This document shows, one piece after another, positions 7,783 to 14,644 of a stretch of 64,000 nt of DNA (its first letter is position 1; each line of letters starts with the position of its first letter). Position numbers and translations under genes: made by a program. This stretch comes from Methylomonas montana (GTDB lineage Bacteria > Pseudomonadota > Gammaproteobacteria > Methylococcales > Methylomonadaceae). The stretch covers positions 62,001 through 126,000 of the forward strand of contig NZ_CP129884.1 in assembly GCF_030490285.1 (NCBI RefSeq). Direction: 5' to 3'. Under the pieces are notes generated by a model that saw only the letters and a list, made by a program, of their open reading frames with translations, was not told the origin of the DNA and searched no databases.

Positions 7783-9075
7783 TTATCCGCGTAGTTCGCT
7801 CAATCTGCGCTCCAGAAAACGTCGCTCCGGTTCTTGGCGAGTCAGCAGTAGCGCTTGTTGGTATGCCGCCACGGCTTCAGCGGTTCTGCCTAGTCGGCGG
7901 TACAGATCGGCCTGCGCGGCGTACACCAGGTGATAAGCGGCTAGGTCGCCGCGCTCGAGGATGGCGTCGATCAGAACTAGTCCGGCGGCTGGTCCGTCGC
8001 GCATCGCCACCGCTACGGCCCTATTCAGTTCGATGACAGGCGACGAATCGGCTAGCATCAATGCCTCGTAAATGACGACGATTTGCGGCCAGTCCGTGGC
8101 GGCGGCATCAGGGGCGTTGGCGTGTACCGCGGCGATGGCGGCTTGCAGGGTGTAGGAGCCGAAGCGGCGCGAAAGCAAAGCTCGGTTCACGAGCGCCGAT
8201 CCTTCCGCGATCTGTGCTCGATTCCACAATGAACGGTTCTGATCGTTCAGCAGGATCAGTTCGCCGTTTGGCGAACTACGCGCGGCGCGGCGCGATTCGT
8301 GCAATAGCATTAATGCCAACAAACCCTGTGCTTCCGGTTCCGGCAATAGCTCGACCAGCAGCCGCCCCAAGCGTATCGCTTCCTCCGACAAATCGTGTCG
8401 GGTCAGTGAGTCGCCTGACGAGGCGGAATAGCCTTCGTTGAACACCAGATAAACCACCCGCAGCACGGAATCCAGGCGATCGGTCAGTTCGGCCTGCGCC
8501 GGTACTTGATAGGGAATGCGGGCGTCGCGGATCTTGGCCTTGGCGCGAACGATGCGTTGGGCGAGGGTTGGCGCCGGCGTCAGGAAGGCGCGGGCGATTT
8601 CCTCAGTCGCCAGGCCGCATACCTCGCGCAGTGTTAGCGCTACTTGGGCGTCCGCCGATAATGCCGGATGACAGCAGGTAAAGATCAGTCGCAGCCGGTC
8701 GTCCTCCAAGCTCTCGTCGTCCCAGGCGTTGTCGGTTTCGCTGGCTGGATCGGCCAAAGCATCGGCATCCTCCAGCACGTCGAAGCGGGCTTGCCGGCGT
8801 AGGCCGTCGATAGCCTTGAAACGGCCGGCCGATACCAGCCAGGCGCGCGGATTGGCCGGCACGCCGTCGCGCGACCATTGTTCCAAGGCGGTTCGGAAGG
8901 CGTCGTGCAGCGCTTCCTCGGCAACATCAAAATCGCCAAGCAGGCGGACCAGCGTGGCAAAAATATGGCGGGATTCGCTACGGTATAGAGCGTTCACTGT
9001 TTCGCGCACGGCATCCTCGTTGGGCGGCGGCAAGTTTGCGGTCACTGCTAAGAGGTCTTCACAATAGTCATTCAT
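7783..9075 (-). CDS. ECF42-type RNA polymerase sigma factor
   Basis: The 430-residue protein has a sigma region 2 (about residues 25-100: IFATLVRLLGDFDVAEEALHDA, then NPRAWLVSAGRFKAIDGLRR) and a sigma region 4 (about 125-190: LTLREVCGLATEEIARAFL, APTLAQRIVRAKAKIR). A long alpha-helical C-terminal extension (190-430) with TPR-like character follows. ECF sigmas are normally about 200 residues; this extension is the mark of group ECF42. That group has no anti-sigma factor and is coded next to DGPF/YCII genes, exactly as here. It probably directs RNA polymerase to the four TGTCGA-N17-CGACTA sites. A weak similar element stands just before its own start (AGTCGA, 16 bp, CAACTA). Confidence 0.93.
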   Translation of the reverse strand: MNDYCEDLLAVTANLPPPNEDAVRETVNALYRSESRHIFATLVRLLGDFDVAEEALHDAFRTALEQWSRDGVPANPRAWLVSAGRFKAIDGLRRQARFDVLEDADALADPASETDNAWDDESLEDDRLRLIFTCCHPALSADAQVALTLREVCGLATEEIARAFLTPAPTLAQRIVRAKAKIRDARIPYQVPAQAELTDRLDSVLRVVYLVFNEGYSASSGDSLTRHDLSEEAIRLGRLLVELLPEPEAQGLLALMLLHESRRAARSSPNGELILLNDQNRSLWNRAQIAEGSALVNRALLSRRFGSYTLQAAIAAVHANAPDAAATDWPQIVVIYEALMLADSSPVIELNRAVAVAMRDGPAAGLVLIDAILERGDLAAYHLVYAAQADLYRRLGRTAEAVAAYQQALLLTRQEPERRFLERRLSELRG

Positions 9076-9656
9076 GTTAGTTGTAGCGTGTTTTCAATCT
9101 CGACTGGGGCGTTTTTGTCGGCATTTCTGACTCGGTAAGCACTCGGCATCATGTTTTCGCCATCGATAAGATCTTACTCGCAGTTCGCCAATTTCGGCCG
9201 GTAAAGCCGCGTTGCACGTCTCTTCGGGGGTAGCCGACACCAATTCAGCTGCAAACCCGGCTAGATTTTGAACGCGGGAGTTAGGCCATAACCCGGCAGT
9301 AAAATTTTTCAAGTAACGGCAGGTGAAGGCTTGAGCGTTGCCATTCAATGTTAAGCTAAATTCTTTAAATCAAACGAACATTGGAAACCAATTTTTTACC
9401 TACCAAGCGAGCTTATTCCGCGATACCCAGCGATTCAAAAGTTGTAGTGCATGCGCGATTACTTGCCGCTTTTTATTTTGCCCCATTTGGGTTATGTTGA
9501 AAACGCTGGAAGCTTGTATTTTCTAGCCAACTTTTTGAGCTATCCGAAGGATACGTGGCTTGACTGAATCAATCGAACGGAAATAGATAGAGCCTGGTTA
9601 GTTTTTGCATTTTTGCTAAAAACTTTTTTGTGTTGCCTGGCATGAGGACATACATC
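9076..9656. other. Intergenic region between the divergent sigma factor and PEP-CTERM genes
   Basis: No convincing gene was found in this stretch. One minus-strand open frame (9094-9348) has no recognisable motif and poor codon structure. The part nearest 9657 is AT-rich and probably holds the promoter of the PEP-CTERM gene. I see no repeat, tRNA or clear terminator. Confidence 0.5.
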
Positions 9657-10436
9657 ATGTATAACTTATTGTCTCGTTCACTTGTCATCCTCGGTGGTTT
9701 ACTGGCAGCGCCCGTGCCGGCGAACGCCGCGCCTATTGTTTTTTCAGGTGCCGGAACGAATGCTGCGAGCATCCAAGGCGTCGTCGATTCTTACCGCGCA
9801 GCCCTAGGGTCAAATCGTCGCGAGATCGATTGGGATGGCGGAGGGCTGCAAACGACGACTAACGCTGGCACGCCATTCAATGGTTTCTTGAACTCGGAAG
9901 GGGTGCTATTTATGACACCAGGGTCAGGTTTCATACAGGCCACCCCGGATGGATTGGTGTCTATCAATCCGACCTATGGGGGATTCGAGACTTTTAGCCC
10001 GTTTCGGCTTTTTACACCGGTCGCCAGTAACATCACCGATGTCTTATTTTATACGCCTGGTTCCAATGGTGCCAATGCTGTCACGATTTCCGGATTCGGC
10101 GCGATTTTCAGCGATGTTGATCTGGTTGCAACCACCTCGCTGCAATATTTCGACCCGAATGGGAATCAACTTGGCACATTCTTCGCCTCGCCACTTGGGG
10201 ATGGCCTTTCCTTTCTTGGTGTGTTGTTTGACGGCGGTGAGCTGGTTTCTAGGGTGAGGATTACCACAGGCACTACTGTCCTGGGACAGAATGACGGGTC
10301 AGGTACTGACGTGGTGGTTATGGATAATTTTATCTACGCAATTCCACAAGCGGATCGAACAGTACCGGAACCTGCCACATGGCTTTTATTAGGTATCGGT
10401 TTGGCGGGGTTTTACTGGAGAAAGCAGAAAGCGTAA
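9657..10436 (+). CDS. PEP-CTERM sorting domain protein
   Basis: I chose the ATG at 9657 because GAGGA lies 7 bp upstream and it gives a clean signal peptide (hydrophobic core LVILGGLLAAPVPANA). The 259-residue protein ends in VPEPATWLLLGIGLAGF followed by WRKQKA. This is the PEP motif, a transmembrane helix and a basic tail, recognised by exosortase in Gram-negative bacteria. The body is rich in Gly, Thr and Asn with predicted beta strands and no catalytic motif, so it is likely a surface or secreted structural protein. No exosortase gene is in this window. Confidence 0.92.
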   Translation: MYNLLSRSLVILGGLLAAPVPANAAPIVFSGAGTNAASIQGVVDSYRAALGSNRREIDWDGGGLQTTTNAGTPFNGFLNSEGVLFMTPGSGFIQATPDGLVSINPTYGGFETFSPFRLFTPVASNITDVLFYTPGSNGANAVTISGFGAIFSDVDLVATTSLQYFDPNGNQLGTFFASPLGDGLSFLGVLFDGGELVSRVRITTGTTVLGQNDGSGTDVVVMDNFIYAIPQADRTVPEPATWLLLGIGLAGFYWRKQKA

Positions 10437-10584
10437 AAGATCATTTACCACCATGGTCTATACCTTAATCCTCGTCTTTGATTTCAATGCCTCTCCTGAC
10501 CAATCGTCATTGCCAGTAATAATTTATCCACCCCGCCAGGCTCATCTTAGATTGCGCACCCCGACTCCATTCTTTCCAGAACGG

Positions 10585-11505
10585 CTATCGGACTTGCAAT
10601 CCGTCTATGGCATGCCCGTAGACACCCGCCATTCCATTATCTGAATCCTTGATGTCATACTTCGACACCCACGGCAGCCAGCCGTGCTCTTTGGTGTGTA
10701 TTCGGTAGGTCTTGTTCTTGATGGCTACTCCGTCAATCGGATCACCATAGATTCCGGCCATGCCGTTATCTTCATCGCTGATATCCATCTTTTTAACCGG
10801 TGCTAGCCAGCCATGTTTTGCGGTGTGCACCCTGTATTCGGTGCCCGCAACCGCTAAACCGTCTATCGGCTTACCAAAGCTTCCCGCATAGCCGTCATCG
10901 GTATCATCGACTTGGTTAACAGGCGGCAACCACCCGCCGCCCTTGATATGAACCTGAATTGTGGTCGCGTTGCCTTTGGGCTCAGTTGGGGTTGTGCTAC
11001 CGCTGCCGCTTGCGCCAGTCCATCGAAGTATATAGTTCCATGGGTAGTTATAATATTTAAGTACCTCGATCTCATGGCCGTTTTGGTCGCCGGGTTTGCC
11101 GTCTGTTCCATCTGAATTGTCGCCTTTCTCGTTCCATGAAGCTTGTACGAGACATTTCTTGCCATGGTATTTACCGGGGCCGTCGTAAATATCTAGGTAA
11201 AAAGCGACGTGTCCTTTGTGTTTCTTTGTTTTTTTATCATAGTAGTCATAGAGTAGGATATCACCACGCTTCTTACTGGATTCGGAGATGGTTTTCCAGC
11301 CCCTTGCCACCAGATTGTCACGCATATCGCCCGTGTATGACGCGCCTCCGATATCAAATCCCCCATGTTTCAGGGCTGTACACACCAGGCTGGAACAGTC
11401 ATAATCGGGTTTGCCTTTTCGTCCTTCCGAGCCCCAGTTATAGCCGTGTGAGTCGTCGTTAGCGATATCGACGGCGAATTTAAGTGCTTTTTCTAAATTT
11501 GGCAT
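10585..11505 (-). CDS. Endolysin-like cysteine peptidoglycan hydrolase with three C-terminal repeats
   Basis: The 306-residue protein has an N-terminal amidase/NlpC-CHAP-like domain: GYNWGSEGRKGKPDYDCSSL with the likely nucleophile Cys37, and KGHVAFY with His99. A Gly/Ser/Thr linker near 170-180 leads to three repeats of about 42 residues (roughly 183-222, 225-264, 267-305). Each has the pattern hydrophobic-H-x-GWL-x-PV or WV, then D-x-D-N/G-G-x-AG and a final I-D-G. This resembles bacteriophage lysins of the Amidase_5 type and the C-terminal repeats of Firmicutes phage and autolysin proteins. No signal peptide is seen, as in endolysins that need a holin. A GAGGTAAT ribosome site precedes the ATG. 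No other phage gene is nearby. Confidence 0.8.
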   Translation of the reverse strand: MPNLEKALKFAVDIANDDSHGYNWGSEGRKGKPDYDCSSLVCTALKHGGFDIGGASYTGDMRDNLVARGWKTISESSKKRGDILLYDYYDKKTKKHKGHVAFYLDIYDGPGKYHGKKCLVQASWNEKGDNSDGTDGKPGDQNGHEIEVLKYYNYPWNYILRWTGASGSGSTTPTEPKGNATTIQVHIKGGGWLPPVNQVDDTDDGYAGSFGKPIDGLAVAGTEYRVHTAKHGWLAPVKKMDISDEDNGMAGIYGDPIDGVAIKNKTYRIHTKEHGWLPWVSKYDIKDSDNGMAGVYGHAIDGLQVR

Positions 11506-11602
11506 TTGGATTACCTCTTATTGTCATGGTAAGTTCAAAGATCAGGGATACGCCATTTGCGGCGTCTCCCTAAGACCAAGGGCGTTCTACAAACCAGCCT
11601 CA

Positions 11603-12001
11603 TCAGCCGCAATGCTGAAAATAGGTTATGGCGCTGATCATGGCGCCTTGCGGGTCTTGCAGCACGCAGAAGCGTCCGACCTGAGGAATATCCTGCGGCG
11701 GCAAACAAATTTTTCCGCCCAGTTCCACGGCCAGCTCTGCGGTGGCATCGACATCGTCGACCGTGACATAAACACCCCAATGCGGTGGCACGCCTTCGGC
11801 GGTGGCTGGTAACTTCATCATGCCGCCGGCCGGTTCGCTACCGTATTTCACCAGGGTGTATTCCATTTCCGGGGTGGATATAGGCGCCGGTTCCAGCGTC
11901 CAATTGAACAGCTTGCCGTAAAACTGTTTGGCGGCATCGGTATCGGTGGTCAGTAGTTCGCACCAGCTAAAGGCGCCGTGCGTATTGCAGGGTTGATTCA
12001 T
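11603..12001 (-). CDS. VOC-superfamily protein, full-length paralogue of 4146-4433
   Basis: The 132-residue protein starts with HGAFSWCELLTTDTDAA and ends with DIPQVGRFCVLQDPQGA, and holds the central GVYVTVDDVDATAELAVELG that the shorter copy lacks. It has two complete beta-alpha-beta-beta-beta modules, like the glyoxalase-type VOC proteins. The substrate is unknown. It lies 36 bp downstream of a PhnB-like VOC gene, mirroring the pair 4452/4146 in the first group, and is probably the last gene of the second group. Confidence 0.88.
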   Translation of the reverse strand: MNQPCNTHGAFSWCELLTTDTDAAKQFYGKLFNWTLEPAPISTPEMEYTLVKYGSEPAGGMMKLPATAEGVPPHWGVYVTVDDVDATAELAVELGGKICLPPQDIPQVGRFCVLQDPQGAMISAITYFQHCG

Positions 12002-12037
12002 GATTTTTCTCCGTTGATTGAATAGGTTTGCAGCTTG

Positions 12038-12523
12038 TCAGTTGTCGCGACTTTGATTCGCGGCGAAGAAAGTCTCCATCCGCTCTTGCAATTCGCTCGG
12101 GTCGATGTCTTCGACATGGGTCGCGACCAACCAATGATGGCCGAAGGGATCGACCAGCGAGCCCATACGGTCGCCCCAGAACTGATTTTCGACCGGCATG
12201 GTTTCCTTGGCGCCAGCCGCAATCGCCCGAGAAAACACCGCATCGGCATCGGTCACATACAAATGCAATTTGACGGTGCTGCCGCCCAGGGTTTGCGGCG
12301 ACGTAGAATTCGGATTCGGATATTCGTCCGAGAGCATGAAATTCGATTCACCGATCTTGAATTCGGCATGACCCACTTTGCCGTCCGGCATATGCAGGCG
12401 TAGTACTTCGCTGGCACCGAAGGCCTTTTTATAAAACGCCAGCGCCGCGTCTGCGTCATGGACCGTCAGGTAGGGAGTGACGGTATGGCAACCGTCTGGA
12501 ATAGGTTTGATTTGTGTGGTCAT
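12038..12523 (-). CDS. VOC-superfamily PhnB-like protein, paralogue of 4452-4934
   Basis: The 161-residue protein shares with 4452-4934 the start IKPIPDGCHTVTPYL, AFYKKAFGASE, and FWGDRMGSLVDPFGHHWLVAT. The fold is VOC; no catalytic claim can be made beyond that. An AGAGGAATT ribosome site precedes the ATG. The 208 bp upstream hold a possible, degenerate attC-like site (12557-12730) but no ECF42-type promoter, so it may be read from the promoter at 13711-13741. Confidence 0.88.
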   Translation of the reverse strand: MTTQIKPIPDGCHTVTPYLTVHDADAALAFYKKAFGASEVLRLHMPDGKVGHAEFKIGESNFMLSDEYPNPNSTSPQTLGGSTVKLHLYVTDADAVFSRAIAAGAKETMPVENQFWGDRMGSLVDPFGHHWLVATHVEDIDPSELQERMETFFAANQSRDN

Positions 12524-12556
12524 AAATTCCTCTTGTTTGTGAAAAATGTTTTGTGT

Positions 12557-12730
12557 GCTTAACGCACTTCTCAGTCGCGAGAGAACCGAGTCGGCTGAAG
12601 AAAACTGTTATCCCGCCTGTCGTTCAAGCAGGAACATACTCCCCTTGCGTCGAAATCGGCAGGCTCAGGACCAGAAGGTCGTTCGTCATCTACCCATTGC
12701 GACTCCGCGTGTAGGCTTCCACGTTGTCAC
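12557..12730 (-). other. Possible degenerate attC-like site
   Basis: Minus strand: GACAAC at 12728-12723 could be R'', and GTTAAGC at 12563-12557 fits the R' consensus GTTRRRY. AGTCGC (12704-12699) pairs perfectly with GCGACT (12578-12573) inside it. At 174 bp it is long, and R'' is poor. It lies just where a cassette end would be expected, after the VOC gene at 12732, but is much less convincing than the site at 13236. Confidence 0.25.
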
Positions 12731-12731
12731 C

Positions 12732-13217
12732 TCAACCGCGGACCGCCGCCTCGATTGCAGCGATATCGATCTTTTTCATCTGCATCATCGCATCGAAAGC
12801 GCGCTTGGCAGCGGCAGGATCCGAACCGGTGATCGAGCTCGTCAAAGCCAACGGAGTAATCTGCCAGGACAGGCCCCATTTGTCCTTGCACCAGCCGCAC
12901 GCGCTCTCTTCTCCGCCGTTGCCGACGATGGCGTTCCAGTAGCGATCCGTTTCAGCCTGGTCAGCGGTTGCGACCTGAAACGAGAATGCCCAGTTGTGAT
13001 TGACCTCGGGTCCGCCGTTAAGCCCGAGGCACGGAATGCCCATCACGGTAAACTCGACCGTCAACACATCCCCTTTCTTCCCGGACGGAAAGTCTCCTGG
13101 GGCACGGTGTACCGCGCCGACGGATGAATCGGGGAAGGTCTTGGCGTAAAACCGCGCTGCGTCTTCGGCATCGCCGTTGTACCAAAGGCAAATCGTGTTT
13201 TTTGCAGGTTTCATCAT
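12732..13217 (-). CDS. VOC-superfamily protein, PhnB / 3-demethylubiquinone methyltransferase-like
   Basis: The 161-residue protein starts KPAKNTICLWYNGDAEDAA and contains LGLNGGPEVNHNWAFSF and a final MMQMKKIDIAAIEAA, placing it in the same VOC subgroup as 1215-1688. No SAM-binding motif is present, so the methyltransferase name should not be taken literally. The start codon lies 19 bp after the R' box of the attC-like site at 13236-13296, with GGAGGAGGG as ribosome site. It therefore looks like the second cassette of this group. GC content is close to the genome average, unlike the SRPBCC cassette at 5193. Confidence 0.88.
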   Translation of the reverse strand: MMKPAKNTICLWYNGDAEDAARFYAKTFPDSSVGAVHRAPGDFPSGKKGDVLTVEFTVMGIPCLGLNGGPEVNHNWAFSFQVATADQAETDRYWNAIVGNGGEESACGWCKDKWGLSWQITPLALTSSITGSDPAAAKRAFDAMMQMKKIDIAAIEAAVRG

Positions 13218-13235
13218 GACCCTCCTCCATCGGTG

Positions 13236-13296
13236 GGATAACGCCTAAATCAGGCCAATCCGCGAAAAGCGGCTTCGGCTTGACTGAATGGTTAGC
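13236..13296 (-). other. attC-like integron recombination site, 61 bp
   Basis: Minus strand: R'' GCTAACC (13296-13290) contains the TAA stop of the YCII gene; R' GTTATCC (13242-13236) ends it. The arms pair through TAAC/GTTA, then TCAAGCC with GGCCTGA, then an inner CCGC-TTTTC-GCGG hairpin, with unpaired bases on one side. Length, box order, imperfect pairing and position between two short genes are all as in cassette-type attC sites. Confidence 0.72.
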
Positions 13297-13657
13297 ATGC
13301 AAAATCCGCCTCCTCATACTCCGGACGAATTTCAATGTCGGAGTCATCCAGCATTGGATTTGGACATCGCTTCACCCATTCGACGGCCTCATCTAACGAG
13401 TTAACCTGCCAAAACCAGTAACCGGCAATTTGATCTTCCGATTCGAGGAATGGGCCGTCGATTACCGTGCGCTGCGTACCGGAGAACCTGACGCGCTTTC
13501 CCTGCGAAGTGGGCTTTAAGCCACCACAATCCAGCATGATGCCGGCCTTTGTTAGCTCATCATTGTACTTACCCATTGCCGCAAGTATTTCGGAGCTCGG
13601 ATTAAAACCCTGTTTTTCGCTGTCCTTACTTGCCTTAACAATAATCATGCATTTCAT
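13292..13657 (-). CDS. YCII-family protein, cassette-borne copy 2
   Basis: The 121-residue protein is a near copy of 5762-6127, with 13 differences by eye, and keeps TVIDGPFLESEDQIAGYW and the PMLDDSDIEIRPEYE tail. About 40 bp of upstream sequence around a CTGCCAGAT word are also shared between the copies, so the duplication included the leader. Here the leader carries a complete ECF42-type promoter (13711-13741), which copy 1 lacks. The stop codon lies in the attC-like site at 13236-13296. The function of this YCII subgroup is unknown. Confidence 0.9.
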   Translation of the reverse strand: MKCMIIVKASKDSEKQGFNPSSEILAAMGKYNDELTKAGIMLDCGGLKPTSQGKRVRFSGTQRTVIDGPFLESEDQIAGYWFWQVNSLDEAVEWVKRCPNPMLDDSDIEIRPEYEEADFAC

Positions 13658-13710
13658 TAAATTTCCCTCTTTTCAGCCGATCTGGCAGTGGAATTGGAGG
13701 CCTGACAATC

Positions 13711-13741
13711 AATAGTCGAATTGAGTTTGCTGAAATCGACA
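13711..13741 (-). promoter_or_regulatory. ECF42-type promoter in front of YCII copy 2
   Basis: Minus strand: -35 TGTCGA at 13736-13741, 17 bp spacer, -10 CGACTATT at 13711-13718. The start codon of the YCII gene is about 53 bp downstream. The neighbouring gene stop at 13769 is only 28 bp upstream. Confidence 0.72.
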
Positions 13742-13768
13742 ATTCGCCCTAAATTTATTTAAAATTAT

Positions 13769-14152
13769 CTAACAGGCTAAGTGCGCGGCCGGAAGCCCCA
13801 GTGTCTGCGAGTCTTCGGCAACCGGCCTCACTTCGACGCAGCCCAATTTAGCTCCCGGTATTCTTGAAGCCACCTGTATCGCCTCGTTCAAATCCGTGGC
13901 TTCGATCAGGAAGTAACCACCTAGCTGTTCCTTGGTTTCCGCAAACGGCCCGTCGGTCGTCGTCACTTTGCCATTCCGCACGCGCAGCGTAATCGCCGTA
14001 TTGGCGGGCAACAAACGATTACAGCCCAGGTAATGGCCACTGTCTTTGATGGCTTGCGAGAATGCCATGTATTCGTCAAAGTGCTTGGCTGCATCGCCTT
14101 CCGTCATTTGCTCAATCAAGGTTTCGCCACAAATCAGGCATAGGTATTTCAT
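13769..14152 (-). CDS. YCII-related (DGPF-motif) protein, paralogue of 6193-6585
   Basis: The 127-residue protein starts MKYLCLICGE and contains TDGPFAETKEQLGGYFLIEA. It keeps the same order of motifs as 6193-6585, including LGCNRLLPANTAITLRVRNGKV, with changes mainly in the first third and the last ten residues. It is headed by the ECF42-type promoter at 14188-14218. A GTTAGAT word overlaps its stop codon (13767-13773) and resembles an attC R' box, which may mark where the next cassette joined. Molecular function is unknown. Confidence 0.92.
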   Translation of the reverse strand: MKYLCLICGETLIEQMTEGDAAKHFDEYMAFSQAIKDSGHYLGCNRLLPANTAITLRVRNGKVTTTDGPFAETKEQLGGYFLIEATDLNEAIQVASRIPGAKLGCVEVRPVAEDSQTLGLPAAHLAC

Positions 14153-14187
14153 GTTCGGCTCCTGTGAGTTAAAAACGATTTACACCT

Positions 14188-14218
14188 AATAGTCGTATAG
14201 GGTTCGAGCATTTCGACA
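14188..14218 (-). promoter_or_regulatory. ECF42-type promoter in front of the YCII gene at 13769
   Basis: Minus strand: -35 TGTCGA at 14213-14218, 17 bp spacer, -10 CGACTATT at 14188-14195; the start codon is 36 bp downstream. The distance to the start is nearly the same as for its paralogue at 6620-6650. Confidence 0.72.
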
Positions 14219-14286
14219 TAGCCGGGATAGAAACCCGAAAAAAATTCGCACCACTCGCTACCGTTTTGAACTCTTTGATTTTTTCT

Positions 14287-14533
14287 TCAAGCCGGCGATG
14301 CGTCGCACAGCTCAGCCAAGTTGCAAACCAAGTTTTGTAGCGCCACCCCGATTTCAGTCGGCGAATCCTCCTGAATATAGTGGATACCCTTCACCGAGAC
14401 TTCCTGCTGATTTCGCCAAGTGCGGCAAAAAGCCAGCGCGCGGCCCGTCAGCAGCGCGGCCAGACCAAGGTTGGTCCACGAACAGCCGGAAGCTTGCAGC
14501 GTTAGCCAGCCATGAATTCCTGTCGTCGCTACT
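14287..14533 (-). pseudogene. Haloalkane dehalogenase remnant, C-terminal part with a frameshift
   Basis: Reading the minus strand back from TGA at 14289-14287 gives a 3' segment with LLTGRALAFCRTWRNQQEVS and then VKGIHYIQEDSPTEIGVAL. This is the end of haloalkane dehalogenases of the alpha/beta-hydrolase fold, including the catalytic His-containing HYIQEDSP loop. Further upstream the similarity jumps to another frame (WLANAASFRLFVDQP), which corresponds to the preceding strand, so one frameshift lies near 14445-14460. The N-terminal two thirds, with the nucleophile Asp, are absent. It lies between the second YCII group and the MocR gene. The boundaries are approximate. Confidence 0.7.
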
Positions 14534-14644
14534 CGGCCATTGTTATCTCGTTAACAACGTCCCAGCATTAACGCTGAAACTGCGATTTTATGAAATAATG
14601 CACGCCCCGCGATCTTGAAAACAGAGCCACTTAGATCGAATGTT

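Noticed and set aside
9094-9348. Minus-strand open frame of 84 codons upstream of the sigma factor
   Set aside because: No motif, no ribosome site of quality and atypical composition; likely chance.
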